NCBI GenBank assembly: GCA_021186555.1
Contig: JAJKFL010000237.1
Span: forward strand, 43,756,483 to 43,820,482
DNA length: 64,000 bases
DNA from: Reticulitermes speratus
Taxonomy: Eukaryota; Arthropoda; Insecta; Blattodea; Rhinotermitidae
Direction: 5' to 3'
Position numbers and translations under genes: made by a program. The notes below the pieces were generated by a model that worked only from the letters and a program-made list of their open reading frames with translations, did no database searches and had not been told where the DNA came from. Positions 35,050 through 44,697 of this stretch are shown here, piece by piece (position 1 is the first letter of the stretch; the number at the start of each line of letters is the position of its first letter).

Positions 35050-35425
35050 AAGGTTTTGAAATGTGGCGCTGTAGAAGAATGGAGAAGATCAGTTGGACCG
35101 ATCGTGTGAGAAATGAAGAAATATTACACCGAGTGAAGGAGGAGAGGAATATCGTACATACAATAAAAAGAAGAAAGGCTAACTGGATTGGTCACATCTT
35201 GCGTAGAAACTGCCTTCTGAAACATGTGATTGAAGGAAAGTTAGAGGGAAGGATAGAAATGACGGGAAGACGAGGGAGAAGACGTAAGCTGCTACTGGAT
35301 GAGCTTAAGGAAAAGAGAAGATACTGGAAATTGAAAGAGGAAGCACTAGATCGCACCCTTTGGAGAACTCGCTTTGGAAGAGGCTACGGACCTGTCGTAA
35401 GACAGACTGCGGAATGAAGAGGCTA
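35050..35425 (+). mobile_element. LINE ORF2 C-terminus
   Basis: The frame 35061-35417 encodes a basic region typical of the end of insect LINE reverse-transcriptase proteins: WTDRVRNEEILHRVKEE, KANWIGHILRRNCLLKHVIE, GRRGRRRKLLLDELKE and LDRTLWRTRFGRGYGPVVRQ. It is intact over this stretch but 5' truncated. Its last 39 bases become the unit of the adjacent satellite. Confidence 0.85.
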
Positions 35426-36468
35426 CGGACCCGTCGTAAGACAGACTACAGAATGAAGAGGCTACGGACCCGTCGTAAGACAGACTACAGAATGAAGAGG
35501 CTACGGACCCGTCGTAAGACAGACTACAGAATGAAGAGGCTACGGACCTGTCGTAAGACAGACTACAGAATGAAGAGGCTACGGATCGTCGTAAGACAGA
35601 CTACAGAATGAAGAGGCTACGGACCCGTCGTAAGACAGACTACAGAATGAAGAGGCTACGGACCTGCCGTAAGACAGACTACAGAATGAAGAGGCTACGG
35701 ACCTGCGTAAGACAGACTACAGAATGAAGAGGCTACGGACCCGTCGTAAGACAGACTACAGAATGAAGAGGCTACGGACCTGTCGTAAGACAGACTACAG
35801 AATGAAGAGGCTACGGACCCGTCGTATGACAGACTGCAGAATGAAGAGGCTACGGACCTGTCGTAAGACAGACTACAGAATTAAGAGGCTACGGACCTGT
35901 CGTAAGACAGACTACAGAATGAAGAGGCTAAGGACCTGTCGTAAGACAGACTACAGAATGAAGAGGCTAAGGACCGTCGTATGACAGACTGCAGAATGAA
36001 GAGGCTACGGACCTGTCGTAAGACAGACTACAGAATTAAGAGGCTACGGACCTGTCGTAAGACAGACTACAGAATGAAGAGGCTAAGGACCTGTCGTAAG
36101 ACAGACTACAGAATGAAGAGGCTACGGACCCGTCGTATGACAGACTGCAGAATGAAGAGGCTACGGACCCGTGTAGACAGACTACAGAATGAAGAGGCTA
36201 CGGACCTGTCGTAAGACAGACTACAGAATAAGAGGCTACGGACCTGTCGTAAGACAGACTACAGAATGAAGAGGCTACGGACCTGTCGTAAGACAGACTA
36301 CAGAATGAAGAGGCTACGGACCCGTCGTATGACAGACTACAGAATGAAGAGGCTACGGACCCTGTCGTAAGTACAGACTACAGAATTAAGAGGCTACGGA
36401 CCTGTCGTAAGACAGACTACAGATTGAAGAGGCTACGGACCTGTCGTAAGACAGACTGCAGAATGAAT
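35377..36468. repeat. 39-bp tandem satellite derived from the LINE tail, about 28 units
   Basis: The unit is GAAGAGGCTACGGACCTGTC plus GTAAGACAGACTACAGAAT. The first unit is the LINE coding end (FGRGYGPVVRQTAE). Units vary at cctg/cccg and taagac/tatgac. Single-base gains and losses break the artificial open frames. Confidence 0.95.
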
Positions 36469-36479
36469 GAATGACAATT

Positions 36480-36889
36480 TCTACGAAACGCAGTGTCGCC
36501 AACTGTGCATTTCATTTGTACTCGGTTCCACAATCGCGCAGTCGGTTTCACGTACCCGCACATTCCAATATTCTAATGTGTGCGCACAAAGACACACCAC
36601 ACCAACACATCCACATTTTCTCGGGCACAACTATAGCTAACACGTAACAGGTGCATAGCTACCAACCTGTCTCATATAATTTACCTATTTCCTGTGTCCC
36701 ACAAATCAAAACGCACGATTTATAAACCGTGATGCGTGCTAACCTGAATTATGTACCAAGATCCAGTTCGTACCGAGCAGTAAACACATTCCGTGACACC
36801 ACACTCAGTAACAATTACTTCCACAGATCACTCCCGTTACATAATTGTCACATACTAAGCCCGCAACTCCCACGCATATTTTAGCTCAC
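36480..36889. other. Intron with an isolated right flank of the 114-bp element
   Basis: 36735-36800, read in reverse, carries TGTTTACTGCTCGGTACGAA and the right-flank phrase CATAATTCAGGTTAGC. The rest is unrecognised intron up to the donor at 36884-36889. Confidence 0.5.
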
Positions 36890-37192
36890 CTGCAGTCCCG
36901 GTGAGCCGCTGCTAGTTGCCAAACGGCCGTCCCAAATCCTGAGCCTGGCGTTGCAGTCGGTTCCCAGTTCGTAGGACGCCGGATCGGCGCTGGCGGCGTG
37001 GTACTTCACGAAGGACAGCCAGACGGTTTCGTGGCGTCGTCCCTGGAAGTGATAACGGCAAGTGGTGTTCGGGGGCAGGGAGTGGCGAGGGTTCTCAAGG
37101 ACTCCCCAAGAGGAATCGAAACTTGTGAGCAGGAACTCGCAGTGACTGCCTTCCCGAACATAGCTATGAGATCGCGCGTCGACCAGCACCAC
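36890..37192 (-). CDS. CUB/LDLa membrane protein, exon with the first half of a CUB domain
   Basis: Minus-strand exon of 303 nt (101 codons), phase 0 at both ends: acceptor CTGTCCTTCCAG before GTGGTGCTGG, donor CTGCAG|GTGAGC. The product has the front half of a CUB domain: GSHCEFLLTSFDSSWGVLEN, then PRHSLPPNTTCRYHF, then VWLSFVKYHA and the strand CNARLRIWDGR. The other half is in the next exon (28379-29751). Two cysteines and the aromatic CRYHF pattern match the usual C-x-Y/W-x-I of CUB domains. Confidence 0.88.
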
Positions 37193-37526
37193 CTGGAAGG
37201 ACAGAAATACGACTTAGATGACAGTTAAGAAAGAGAGAAACGTTTTATGGGTGTTCGGGAAACACTTACCGTAAGAGGAACGTTAAAGAATAAGGCGACA
37301 ATCACTCTGATACCGGTAATCTTATTCTGACTTCACTTTGTAGACTGCAGGCGAGTCGCAGATGCAGCACACCAGACACCCACGTGGTCACCATTCACAT
37401 TTGAGCATTTTCCCATTGTGGTACTTCATTATTCATTATCGGTAGCAGACTTCACACATCGAAGTCAGAATAAAGCTCCCGGCATTACAGTGTTTCGTAC
37501 CTTTTTAAACTCCTTTATACACTCCA

Positions 37527-37695
37527 GAAATACACCAAAACATGCACAAATCACTAAAAAGGTGCAATCAGCCCTTTATTATAGTCGAACCCTACATATG
37601 CTCGTGGAGAGCCGAAACATGTGTAGGGTTCGACTATAATAAAGGGCTGATTGCACCTTTTTAGTGATTTGTGCATTTGTTGGTGTATTTCTGGA
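37527..37695. mobile_element. Foldback element with about 66-bp arms
   Basis: GCACAAATCACTAAAAAGGT onward at 37541 is mirrored by ACCTTTTTAGTGATTTGTGC at 37655-37675. The inner arms contain TTCGAACCCTACATATG and CATGTGTAGGGTTCGA. The centre keeps CCGAAACATGTGTAGGG, the 3' half of the hammerhead-like motif, without CTGANGA. Probably a rearranged family member. Confidence 0.7.
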
Positions 37696-37847
37696 ATAAT
37701 AAAACTGCACGGTGAATTAAGACTAAAAGTCCTTTGTACACGTAACACGAAATTCGTACGTAATAACAAACAGTTAAAGTGGGCGTTTTTTTAAATACCC
37801 ACAAAATATTCCTTTCGGTTCTGCAAGGAGCGTGCGAGTTGTGAAAA

Positions 37848-38028
37848 TACAACCTAACCCGCTTATAACGACATAGGTTTATACGATACATCGTCTACAG
37901 CGTCAGATATTCTGTGGTACCAATTAATTCCTCACCGTAACATTATTCTGCTCGGTTATAACAACACTCGTTTATAACGACACAAAATATTCAGTTCCCT
38001 TCACGACGTTATAACCGAGTTCGACTGC
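37848..38028. mobile_element. Pogo-like MITE, copy 1
   Basis: The right terminus reads CGTTATAACCGAGTTCGACTG, i.e. CAGTCGAACTCGGTTATAAC inverted, and the left end is a decayed version. The internal phrase acaaaatattcagtccctt matches the copy at 55423-55589 in the opposite orientation. CAGT...ATAACG ends are typical of pogo/Tigger-type elements. Confidence 0.65.
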
Positions 38029-38219
38029 AGTTTCTGTTTAAGGAAAGACGTAGCGTGTTATTCGTTTTGCGAAGAAAAATACAGTGACACGTGTCCACGT
38101 GTGCACGTGACAATCGTAGACGCTACACAAAGTATAAAACACAATCCGAGTTCATTAACACGCGGTGGAAGCACTTTTAAAAAGAAGACTCTAACTCCAA
38201 GGACATGCATCAAAGGCGT

Positions 38220-38720
38220 GGAAAATTTTAACCCTTTACAGACGAAGCGTAAACTGTTTCATTTAAAGACCCAGTTCGTACCGCGCAGTAAACACTTTTC
38301 ATCTTTAAAGACGAAGCGTAAACTGTTTCATTTAAAGACCCAGTTCGTACCGCGCAGTAAACACTTTTCATCTTTAAAGACGAAGCGTAAACTGTTTCAT
38401 TTAAAGACCCAGTTCGTACCGCGCAGTAAACACTTTTCATCTTTAAAGACGAAGCGTAAACTGTTTCATTTAAAGACCCAGTTCGTACCGCGCAGTAAAC
38501 ACTTTTCATCTTTAAAGACGAAGCGTAAACTGTTTCATTTAAAGACCCAGTTCGTACCGCGCAGTAAACACTTTTCATCTCGGTTACAAAAACAAGTCAA
38601 TTTACGTTATATAAGACAAAAGTCGCTGTTTGCTGTAATATAAATACAAAACACATAAATACAGTGTGGGCAGAATGTAGAATTTGTGAATGTTAAAACT
38701 GTTGATGTATCGAGTAACCG
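38220..38720 (-). mobile_element. Element D: 69-bp repeats in the frame of the 114-bp element
   Basis: Five 69-bp units (CTTTTCATCTTTAAAGACGA, AGCGTAAACTGTTTC, then CCCAGTTCGTACCGCGCAGT and AAACA) share the core CGTACCGCGCAGTAAACAC with the 114-bp satellite. They are followed by one diverged 114-bp monomer (38580-38660) and the conserved left flank (GTGGGCAGAATGTAGAATTT, GTGAATGTTAAAACTG). 69 bp is 23 codons, so a frame of 180 codons is open by chance. Confidence 0.85.
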
Positions 38721-39449
38721 TTAGGCTTTAAAATTTTAACGTGAATCACGTGGTGACCTCGTACGAATCATGAGCAAGAGACTCACTGCACTGACGTGCC
38801 ACCTGTCGGTAACTGCAGCAATCTCCCACGTCATATCTACACAAATGCATCTGCTTCAGGCTGTAACTTTGTGCTCCTCTGCTACGTTTCAGAATTAAGT
38901 AGTTTTATGACTGTGAATTGTAAGGTTAAGCGGATTTAGGATCACAGAATTAGGATAGATCCTATTTTACCTTAAAAATTAAGAGACGACTACGGAGCCT
39001 AATTAGTCCCACCATGTGCGGAAAATGAAGTAAAGTCACACGGCATCTCTCTCATTAACCTTCAGCAATAGGACAGCCCACACCGGTTTGTCCTACTGTA
39101 CGCACTGTACCGTATTAAACGAAGTTACGTGGCTTTTACAGCATATTTAGGAACTTCTGAGCATTTCAGTGAAATAGTCTGTTATTTCGTAATACAAACA
39201 CGATTTCTCCAGCCCAGGAAAGTCGGTTTTATTTTGACTTTGAGGATGAATAATTTGTAGAATATCAAGGCATTACAAAGAGCAATGAAAAGGTAATGAG
39301 GACAGGTGATCAAAGAGGCCATGTTAACAAGAATATAGCACGTGAAGAGCAAGAGTTAAAAAGAGAGAAGTAAAGCATCACGAATGAGTAAAGACAAAGA
39401 GGAAAATGCGTTATATTAAGATACAAAACAAAAAATTGGTTTTGTGAAC
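38721..39449. other. Intronic unique stretch
   Basis: No gene or repeat recognised. Confidence 0.45.
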
Positions 39450-39695
39450 AGCTTGTTTGTTGGACTTTGTCCATCGTCTTTAATGTGAACAAAATGTAAA
39501 ATGTAAAATACGAGTATGTAAAATAGTGAGTAGGCCTGAAGAAGGAAGAAGAGCCATCTTCCGAAACGTAGTAAATTTTAGATTTTAATATTTATATTTT
39601 ACATTTTATATTTTATTCATTTTAAGACGACGGACAAAGTCCAACAAACAATTGGTTCACAATGGTATATACCATCGTCAGAACATTTTAGAATT
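39450..39695. mobile_element. Foldback element related to 25680-25935
   Basis: Arms TGTTTGTTGGACTTTGTCCA at 39457 and GGACAAAGTCCAACAAACA near 39635, and the same right end (accatcgtcagaaca). The hammerhead-like motif sits in the middle. Confidence 0.7.
39533..39573 (+). ncRNA. Hammerhead-like motif, weak outer stem
   Basis: CTGAAGA, A, GGAAGA, AGAGCCA, TCTTCC, GAAAC, GTA. Stem II has six pairs; the outer stem is at most two pairs. Confidence 0.45.
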
Positions 39696-39965
39696 CAAAA
39701 ACTGGTTTAAATCAACTCAAAATTTGCATTTGTGTTAATTGTACACCTTTAAAACTCTCTGAAGCATGGAGAGATGGGAGAGAAAAGAATAAAAGAGAAT
39801 ACAAGACAGAAGGAGAGAAGGTAAGAGAAGAGAATGTGTAGAGCTTATGACTGATATTTACATTAATTAACGGAAATCTGAAAGAAAGTTTACGGCTGTA
39901 AAAATACCCGCTTGTCCTTTTCGTAAAAGTAGGACGGAAAGAATTCACAGCGTTGGCAGTTAAGA

Positions 39966-40100
39966 AGGTAAGGTTGTGCGAACTGGTGTGGTCCTGTGTA
40001 AGACGGAAGAATTAGAGCAGTTACTGACTAAGGTAAGGTTGTGCGAACTAGTGTGGTCCTGTGTAAGACGGAAGAATTAGAGCAGTTACTGACTAAGGTA
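39966..40100. repeat. 65-bp tandem duplication running into a gap
   Basis: AAGGTAAGGTTGTGCGAACT starts at about 39965 and again at 40030 with one difference over 65 bases, and a third AAGGTA begins as the N run starts. Probably the edge of a larger array that failed to assemble. Confidence 0.85.
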
Positions 40101-40200
40101 NNNNNNNNNNNNNNNNNNNNNNNNNNNNNNNNNNNNNNNNNNNNNNNNNNNNNNNNNNNNNNNNNNNNNNNNNNNNNNNNNNNNNNNNNNNNNNNNNNNN
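40101..40200. other. Assembly gap (100 N)
   Basis: Placeholder gap between the 65-bp repeat and a 114-bp-satellite array. Confidence 0.99.
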
Positions 40201-40655
40201 ATTTCACTGTACACATTAACTGACTGGTTTGTATAACTGAGACGGAGTGTGTTTACTGCGCGGTACGGACTGTATTTATGTGTTTTGTGTGGATCTCAGA
40301 ACAAACAGCGATTATTTCACTGTACAGCTTTAAACTGACTGGTTTGTATAACTGAGACGGAGTGTGTTTACTGCGCGGTACGGACTGTATTTATGTGTTT
40401 TGTGTGGATCTCAGAACAAACAGCGATTATTTCACTGTACAACATTAACTGACTGTTTGTATAACTGAGACGGAGTGTGTTTCACTGCGCGGTACGGACG
40501 TATTTATGTGTTTTGTGTGGATCTCAGAACAAACAGCGATTATTTCACTGTACAACATTAACTGACTGGTTTGTATAACTGAGACGGAGTGTGTTTACTG
40601 CGCGGTACGGACTGAATGTTTATGTATAATTAACTTTAATCTTAGTCTTTAAACC
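40201..40655 (+). mobile_element. 114-bp-satellite element E, 3' part (about 3.6 units plus right flank)
   Basis: Begins inside a unit at the gap edge and ends in CGGTACGGACTGAATGTTTA and TGTATAATTAACTTTAATCT, the right flank shared with 51496 and 58890. The left part is lost in the gap. Confidence 0.85.
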
Positions 40656-41270
40656 TGTACTCGTATTTCCATACATAAGTACACGTATTTCGTGCTGCAC
40701 TGTACATGACACCACAGGAGCCGAAAGAATTTTTAAATCGTGAACATTATTTAGGACAATTTTTTATTCATCAAGCCAACATTTATTGAAACAAAAGTTG
40801 TTCACGGTATGAAACCAAATGTTATGACTGCCAAATACTGCCAACCCCCGAAATAGCGCCACTGTTGTTGACTTATATCGAGTGTGGCGGTAGATCGAAA
40901 TATGTATAACAGGGCATTTCTGTTCACAGACTTTCACTGACTCTAAGATAGGTGGCGCTATATCGGGCGTTGACTGTATCTAGTGCTGCAACTGCTAACA
41001 GCTGCGTGTACGCACAATTACTCAAGCAGGACGAACACACTAACAGTGCTGTCGCTGTGCGTTACCTTTACCCGACTTCCACATCCCCAGAATCATTTAA
41101 TAAATTTAACATTTACACTACATTGCAAACAAATAATGTCCGTTCTTCCCCCGGGACACAAATACTCGGTTATAGACAAATGATGAAAGTGACTGTTTGA
41201 TTGCTGATTCGCAGATGAAAATACGGACGGACGCAGACATTGACAAGGAAACGAATAAATGGAGCCTTAC
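40656..41270. other. Intronic unique stretch
   Basis: Two short phrases recur in it (agcgccactgttgttgactta and aggtggcgctatatcgg in opposite sense), suggesting a small inverted repeat. No gene recognised. Confidence 0.4.
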
Positions 41271-41490
41271 CTGCACTTCCAGCTCGAAGCCCGGCAGGTA
41301 GCTCAGTGGCACCGGATGGAAGGGATTGTCGAATGGCGAGGTGTGGAACTCGAGCAGCATCCTGGGCCCACTGCTCACTATGTCCGGCACGACGTCACCC
41401 CCACAGAGACGCACCAACACTGGGTCCGTCGTGGCAGCACCGTCGTAAACGGTCAAGTAGTCCTGCACCACGTTGCACTGGTCCCAAACC
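41271..41490 (-). CDS. CUB/LDLa membrane protein, exon with the second half of a CUB domain
   Basis: Minus-strand exon of 220 nt: acceptor TTGCTACAG before GGTTTGG, donor GTGCAG|GTAAGG. The first base completes the codon AG|G from the upstream exon; the end is in phase 0. It gives VWDQCNVVQDYLTVYDGAAT, VLVRLCGGDVVPDIVSS, then RMLLEFHTSPFDNPF: the D-x-L-x-V-Y-D-G strand, the conserved C-G, and the LxFHTS strand typical of the back half of CUB domains. The acidic D in VYDGA is a usual calcium ligand of CUB domains. Confidence 0.9.
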
Positions 41491-41565
41491 CTGTAGCAAC
41501 AGGGTGACTAAGAATACACGGAACGAGCGGCAATACGGTGGATAAGAATACACACCACATAAAAG

Positions 41566-41667
41566 TAGCAACTAACACCAACTAACTAACTAACCAACCA
41601 ACTAACAAACCAACCAACCAACTAACTAACCAACTAACTAACCAATACTAACTAACTAACTAACTCA
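41566..41667. repeat. Tetranucleotide tract (ACTA/ACCA)n
   Basis: About 100 bp of AACT and AACC repeats with small interruptions. Confidence 0.9.
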
Positions 41668-42210
41668 ATGGAACAGAGTCCTTCCTGAGAAGCTAACAGT
41701 TCCTCAGCTAGCCAATACATTCCCCGCGTTTTATGCAACCCGAAGGTTCATTACCGCACTCACAAAGCCCGCCACCTGTCCCTATCCTGAGCCAGATCAA
41801 TCCAATCCATGCCCCCCATCCACTTCTTGAATATCCATTTTAATATTATCCTCCCATCTACGCCTGGGTCTTCCAAGGTCCCTTCCCTCAGGTCTCCTCG
41901 CACCAAAATCCTGTATGCATCTCTCCCCTCACCCATACGTGCTACATTCCCCGCCCACCTCATTCTTCTTGATTTGATCACCAGAATATTTGGTGATCAG
42001 TACAGATCATTAAGTTCCTCGTTAGTAGTCTTCTCCACTCCCCTTTACCCCGTCCCTCTTAGACCCAAATATCCCCCTCAGCACCCTATTCTCGAACACC
42101 CTCAGTCTATGTTCCTCCCTCAGTGTGACAGACAATGTTCGTCACCGCGTTCACAAAAGCTCAACTGACCCTATCCTGAGCCAGACCAATTCAGCCCTCT
42201 TACATGTGCA
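41668..42210 (-). mobile_element. LINE 3' portion (reverse-transcriptase C-terminus)
   Basis: On the minus strand: REEHRLRVFENRVLRGIFGS and KRDGVKG (about 42115-42035), then after a break IKSRRMRWAGNVARMGEGRD, and [16 protein letters not shown] (about 41805-41760), followed by the 3' end with gaactgttagcttctcagga. This is the usual end of a widespread insect LINE reverse-transcriptase ORF. Frameshifts and a lost segment near 41990 make it dead. 42131-42210 repeats part of the tail. Confidence 0.85.
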
Positions 42211-42394
42211 CTCAGACACGCTCCAAAGGCCAGTAACTAGAATGGCTCTTAGGAACGATATTGAAATCACATTTATCCTGCGGAACCCTAAAATGCATCA
42301 CACAAACGGCGAAGTGTTTCAATACCGCGCGATTTTTAAGCTTTGCACAGCGGTGTACTCGAGGATGTGGCACTGCGCCCTTAGGTAAGTTGCT

Positions 42395-42475
42395 GCCGAC
42401 GTTTCACAGTGATGGACATTGAACCCTTTAGACCAACTTGATACGTTGCTCCGAAACGTCGGAAACCACTCAACG
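42395..42475. repeat. Inverted repeat with GTTTC / GAAAC ends
   Basis: GCCGACGTTTC at 42395 and GAAACGTCGGAA at 42455 pair around a loop of about 45 bases. It resembles decayed foldbacks of the hammerhead-like family, but CTGANGA is absent. Confidence 0.55.
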
Positions 42476-42617
42476 ACGAAGTGTCACATCCAGAAGACCT
42501 GAATCGTCCATTTTAATTATGTTTATTCCAAAACAGTCATAATATATATATATATGATATAAATACGTATGGGGGGAGGAGCAAAGCTCCACACATTCGC
42601 AAACCTTCCCCACTCAC

Positions 42618-42961
42618 CTCAGCACCCTCTGACTGCGGTCGTATTTAACGATCTGATCCTTGATGTGAATCTTGTGACTGTTGCGCTGTCTGACGGCCAG
42701 CAGGACGTGTTTGCCGCGAGGAAGCTGACGGTGTTCTATCCGGTAGTAACACGTCACGTTGCGCGGGTAGACGCCGGGGTAGTTAGGAGACTGAATGCGG
42801 CAAGGTCGGGCGTCGCAGCGCTCCAAGACGCGGTCGCAGTACGACCCTGGCACCAGGTCGCCTCTCCAGGTCGCCAGGCTGCTGTTGCCGTATCGCAGAC
42901 GGGCTTCGCTACGTCGCAGGAACTTGTAGGCTAGCTTGAAGTCGAAGTTGTAGCCGATACC
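42618..42961 (-). CDS. CUB/LDLa membrane protein, exon joining two CUB domains
   Basis: Minus-strand exon of 344 nt: acceptor CTGTGTCCCAG before GGTATCGGC, donor GCTGAG|GTGAGT; phase 0 in, two bases out. It finishes one CUB domain (GIGYNFDFKLAYKFLRR) and starts the next after a linker: CRIQSPNYPGVYPRNVTCYY, RIEHRQLPRGKHVLL. SPNYPGxYPxNxxC is the signature opening of CUB domains. KYDRSQRVL leads to the next exon. Confidence 0.92.
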
Positions 42962-43130
42962 CTGGGACACAGACAGACCTGTTATCGCCACTGCCACGTG
43001 CAAGTACACGTGATCAAGAACGGGGGCAGTAGCAGGAAGTATCTTCATGCAGTTATAACTAGAAAGCCTCTGGGCGATATAAATCAAGTCGAAATCTGTC
43101 CAAACAACTCTAAATTCTATTCATTACACA

Positions 43131-43170
43131 GAACTACATGTTTCGGCCTATTTAGGCCATCCTCAGGTTC
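43131..43170 (-). ncRNA. Hammerhead-like motif with GAAC/GTTC outer stem
   Basis: Minus strand: GAAC, CTGAGGA, T, GGCCTA, AA, TAGGCC, GAAAC, AT, GTA, GTTC. Both stems pair fully (six and four pairs), although the AT loop of stem III is very short. Confidence 0.6.
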
Positions 43171-43489
43171 ACAATTTGTGTCTAAACCTATTGAGGAAGG
43201 AATATAAATCCGTAAAATGCGACTAAAACTATTAAAATGATAGAAATATTATTGTCATAGTCAGAATGATAGTGTGGTCAGACGTTCTGCCACAACTGTT
43301 ACAAATATACTGCACTTATTTTGTTATTACAGTTGTCACAGCATCTGGGCAATACTTAAACTGTTCTGTCGTCAGGGAGAGGCAGGAAGGAAGGGGGAGA
43401 TGCAAGAAACAGGACAGATAAAACAGTGACAGGAAAAAATACTGAACAGAGCAGGGGAGGAGACAAGGGATGAAGTTTGTAAGAGATAA

Positions 43490-43766
43490 AGGTAAAGGTC
43501 ACCCTACAACAGGCCATGAAGGCCCAGAGGGGGAGTAGAGGTATAGCTCTACTCTTTCTTTAACCTCGGAGCTAGATGGGGGTGGGTGGTCAACGCCACG
43601 CCCCGGCCGTTTTACCCCCGGTAATGACCCGGTACCCATTGTACAGGAGGCTGGGTAGGCCCCAGGGCCGTCTGGACGGGTGCTGAAAATTCTCCCCACC
43701 GGAGATTCGATCCCGGACGTCCAGCTTCGTAGCGAGTCGCTATACCGACTGAGCTATCGCGGCCCA
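43490..43766 (-). mobile_element. tRNA-derived SINE, full-length, minus strand
   Basis: Head at 43766 down: GGGCCGCGATAGCTCAGTCG, TATAGCGACTCGC, B box GGGATCGAATCTCC. Body and tail are the same as at 26781-27056. It lies 56 bp from the exon at 43822, inside the intron. Confidence 0.9.
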
Positions 43767-43821
43767 GTTTGTAAGAGAGCTCGGATTAAATTGTGTTCCT
43801 TCGACCCTAGGGTCAACTTAC

Positions 43822-44022
43822 CTGCTCCGACAGACGATGTAGTTCGAGCGTCAGGTTCAGTGACGTCGTCTCGCTGTAGTAGACGGTGTAGCCCCAAGCA
43901 CTGCCACACCACTGACCTCCCGTTGACGGTCTGTCCATCTCCCTTATGGTCATGTGACCATCCGGACAGCCGTCGGACGTGAAGGACACGAACTTGCCGA
44001 CAGTAAACGTGTCAAAGGTCAG
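43822..44022 (-). CDS. CUB/LDLa membrane protein, most 5' exon recognised
   Basis: Minus-strand exon of 201 nt (67 codons), phase 0 at both ends: acceptor GTGTTTGCAG before CTGACC, donor GAGCAG|GTAAGT. It holds the second half of a CUB domain: LTFDTFTVGKFVSFTSDGCP, DGHMTIRE, GQWCGSAWGYTVYYSE, then LNLTLELHRL. The front half of this domain and the signal peptide must lie further 5' (above 44022 on this strand), but I found no convincing exon between here and 64000. Confidence 0.85.
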
Positions 44023-44159
44023 CTGCAAACACAAGAGACGATCGGTTATCTAACAGATAATGCGGTGGTCGATGTTCGAACCCGGGCCTGCAAGTTCTAA
44101 CCAGGTCTTACGTTCTTGATCGGAGTTTTTTTTTAACCAATCGCAAGGGAATGTCTGAG

Positions 44160-44440
44160 AAACAAGAAATGAAATGAAGTTCATCCAACAAATTTTAATG
44201 TCCAACACGCAAAATCTGTATGCCATATCTTAACATCAAGGAAGAACTGCTTAAAACGCATCCATTTGGTTTAATAAGATATAATTGTGGTGTTAAGTGG
44301 TGATACCAAATGGATTGGTGAATGTTGAAGTGAACGTGACCTTGAACCCCTGATGATGGCACTGTTGCAGCCGAAACATGTGTAGGGTTAATGGACATGC
44401 TTAAGGAATAAAGTGCTTTATTGGTTTAATTGTTGAGCTG
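44160..44440. mobile_element. Non-coding element around a hammerhead-like motif
   Basis: A stretch flanked by acaaattttaatgtcc at 44189 and taatggacatgct near 44388 with the motif at its 3' end, followed by AATAAAGTGCTTTATTGG. The ends pair weakly. Confidence 0.5.
44345..44389 (+). ncRNA. Hammerhead-like self-cleaving motif, best type I match
   Basis: AACCC, CTGATGA, T, GGC, loop, GCC, GAAAC, ATGT, GTA, GGGTT. The order fits a type I hammerhead: stem I strand, CUGANGA core, stem II, GAAA, a two-pair stem III (AC/GU) with loop AUGU, the cleavage triplet GUA, and the other stem I strand. AACCC pairs with GGGTT over five bases. One residue (T) lies between CTGATGA and stem II, where the textbook core has none; at least one natural viroid hammerhead has an extra residue there. 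Activity is untested. Confidence 0.6.
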
Positions 44441-44577
44441 TTTCTTGTAGCCATTATATACCAAAGGTCACAGTAACCAGTCCAGTAATTCCGTAGATAA
44501 AACACAGACTCGACCTCCGTATTGTACGTTCATTTTATGTACCTCACGCAAAACACACAGAACGATAGTACAAAAAC

Positions 44578-44697
44578 CGGGTTGTATTTATCTGGGCACC
44601 GGAGCCGGTCTGGACGTTTCGGAGAAGAGTAAAATGTGTTGCCTTGCCAAGAATCGAACCACAAACCCTCGAAAGGTCCAGCCCGTAGCACAGTGAC
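44578..44697 (-). mobile_element. SINE head fragment at the edge of the 36-bp array
   Basis: Reverse-strand B box (GGTTCGATTCTTGGCAAGG) and the partial head (gtgctacgggctggac). The head's TAGCACAGTGACTGTACCTA runs without break into the first 36-bp unit. Confidence 0.65.
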
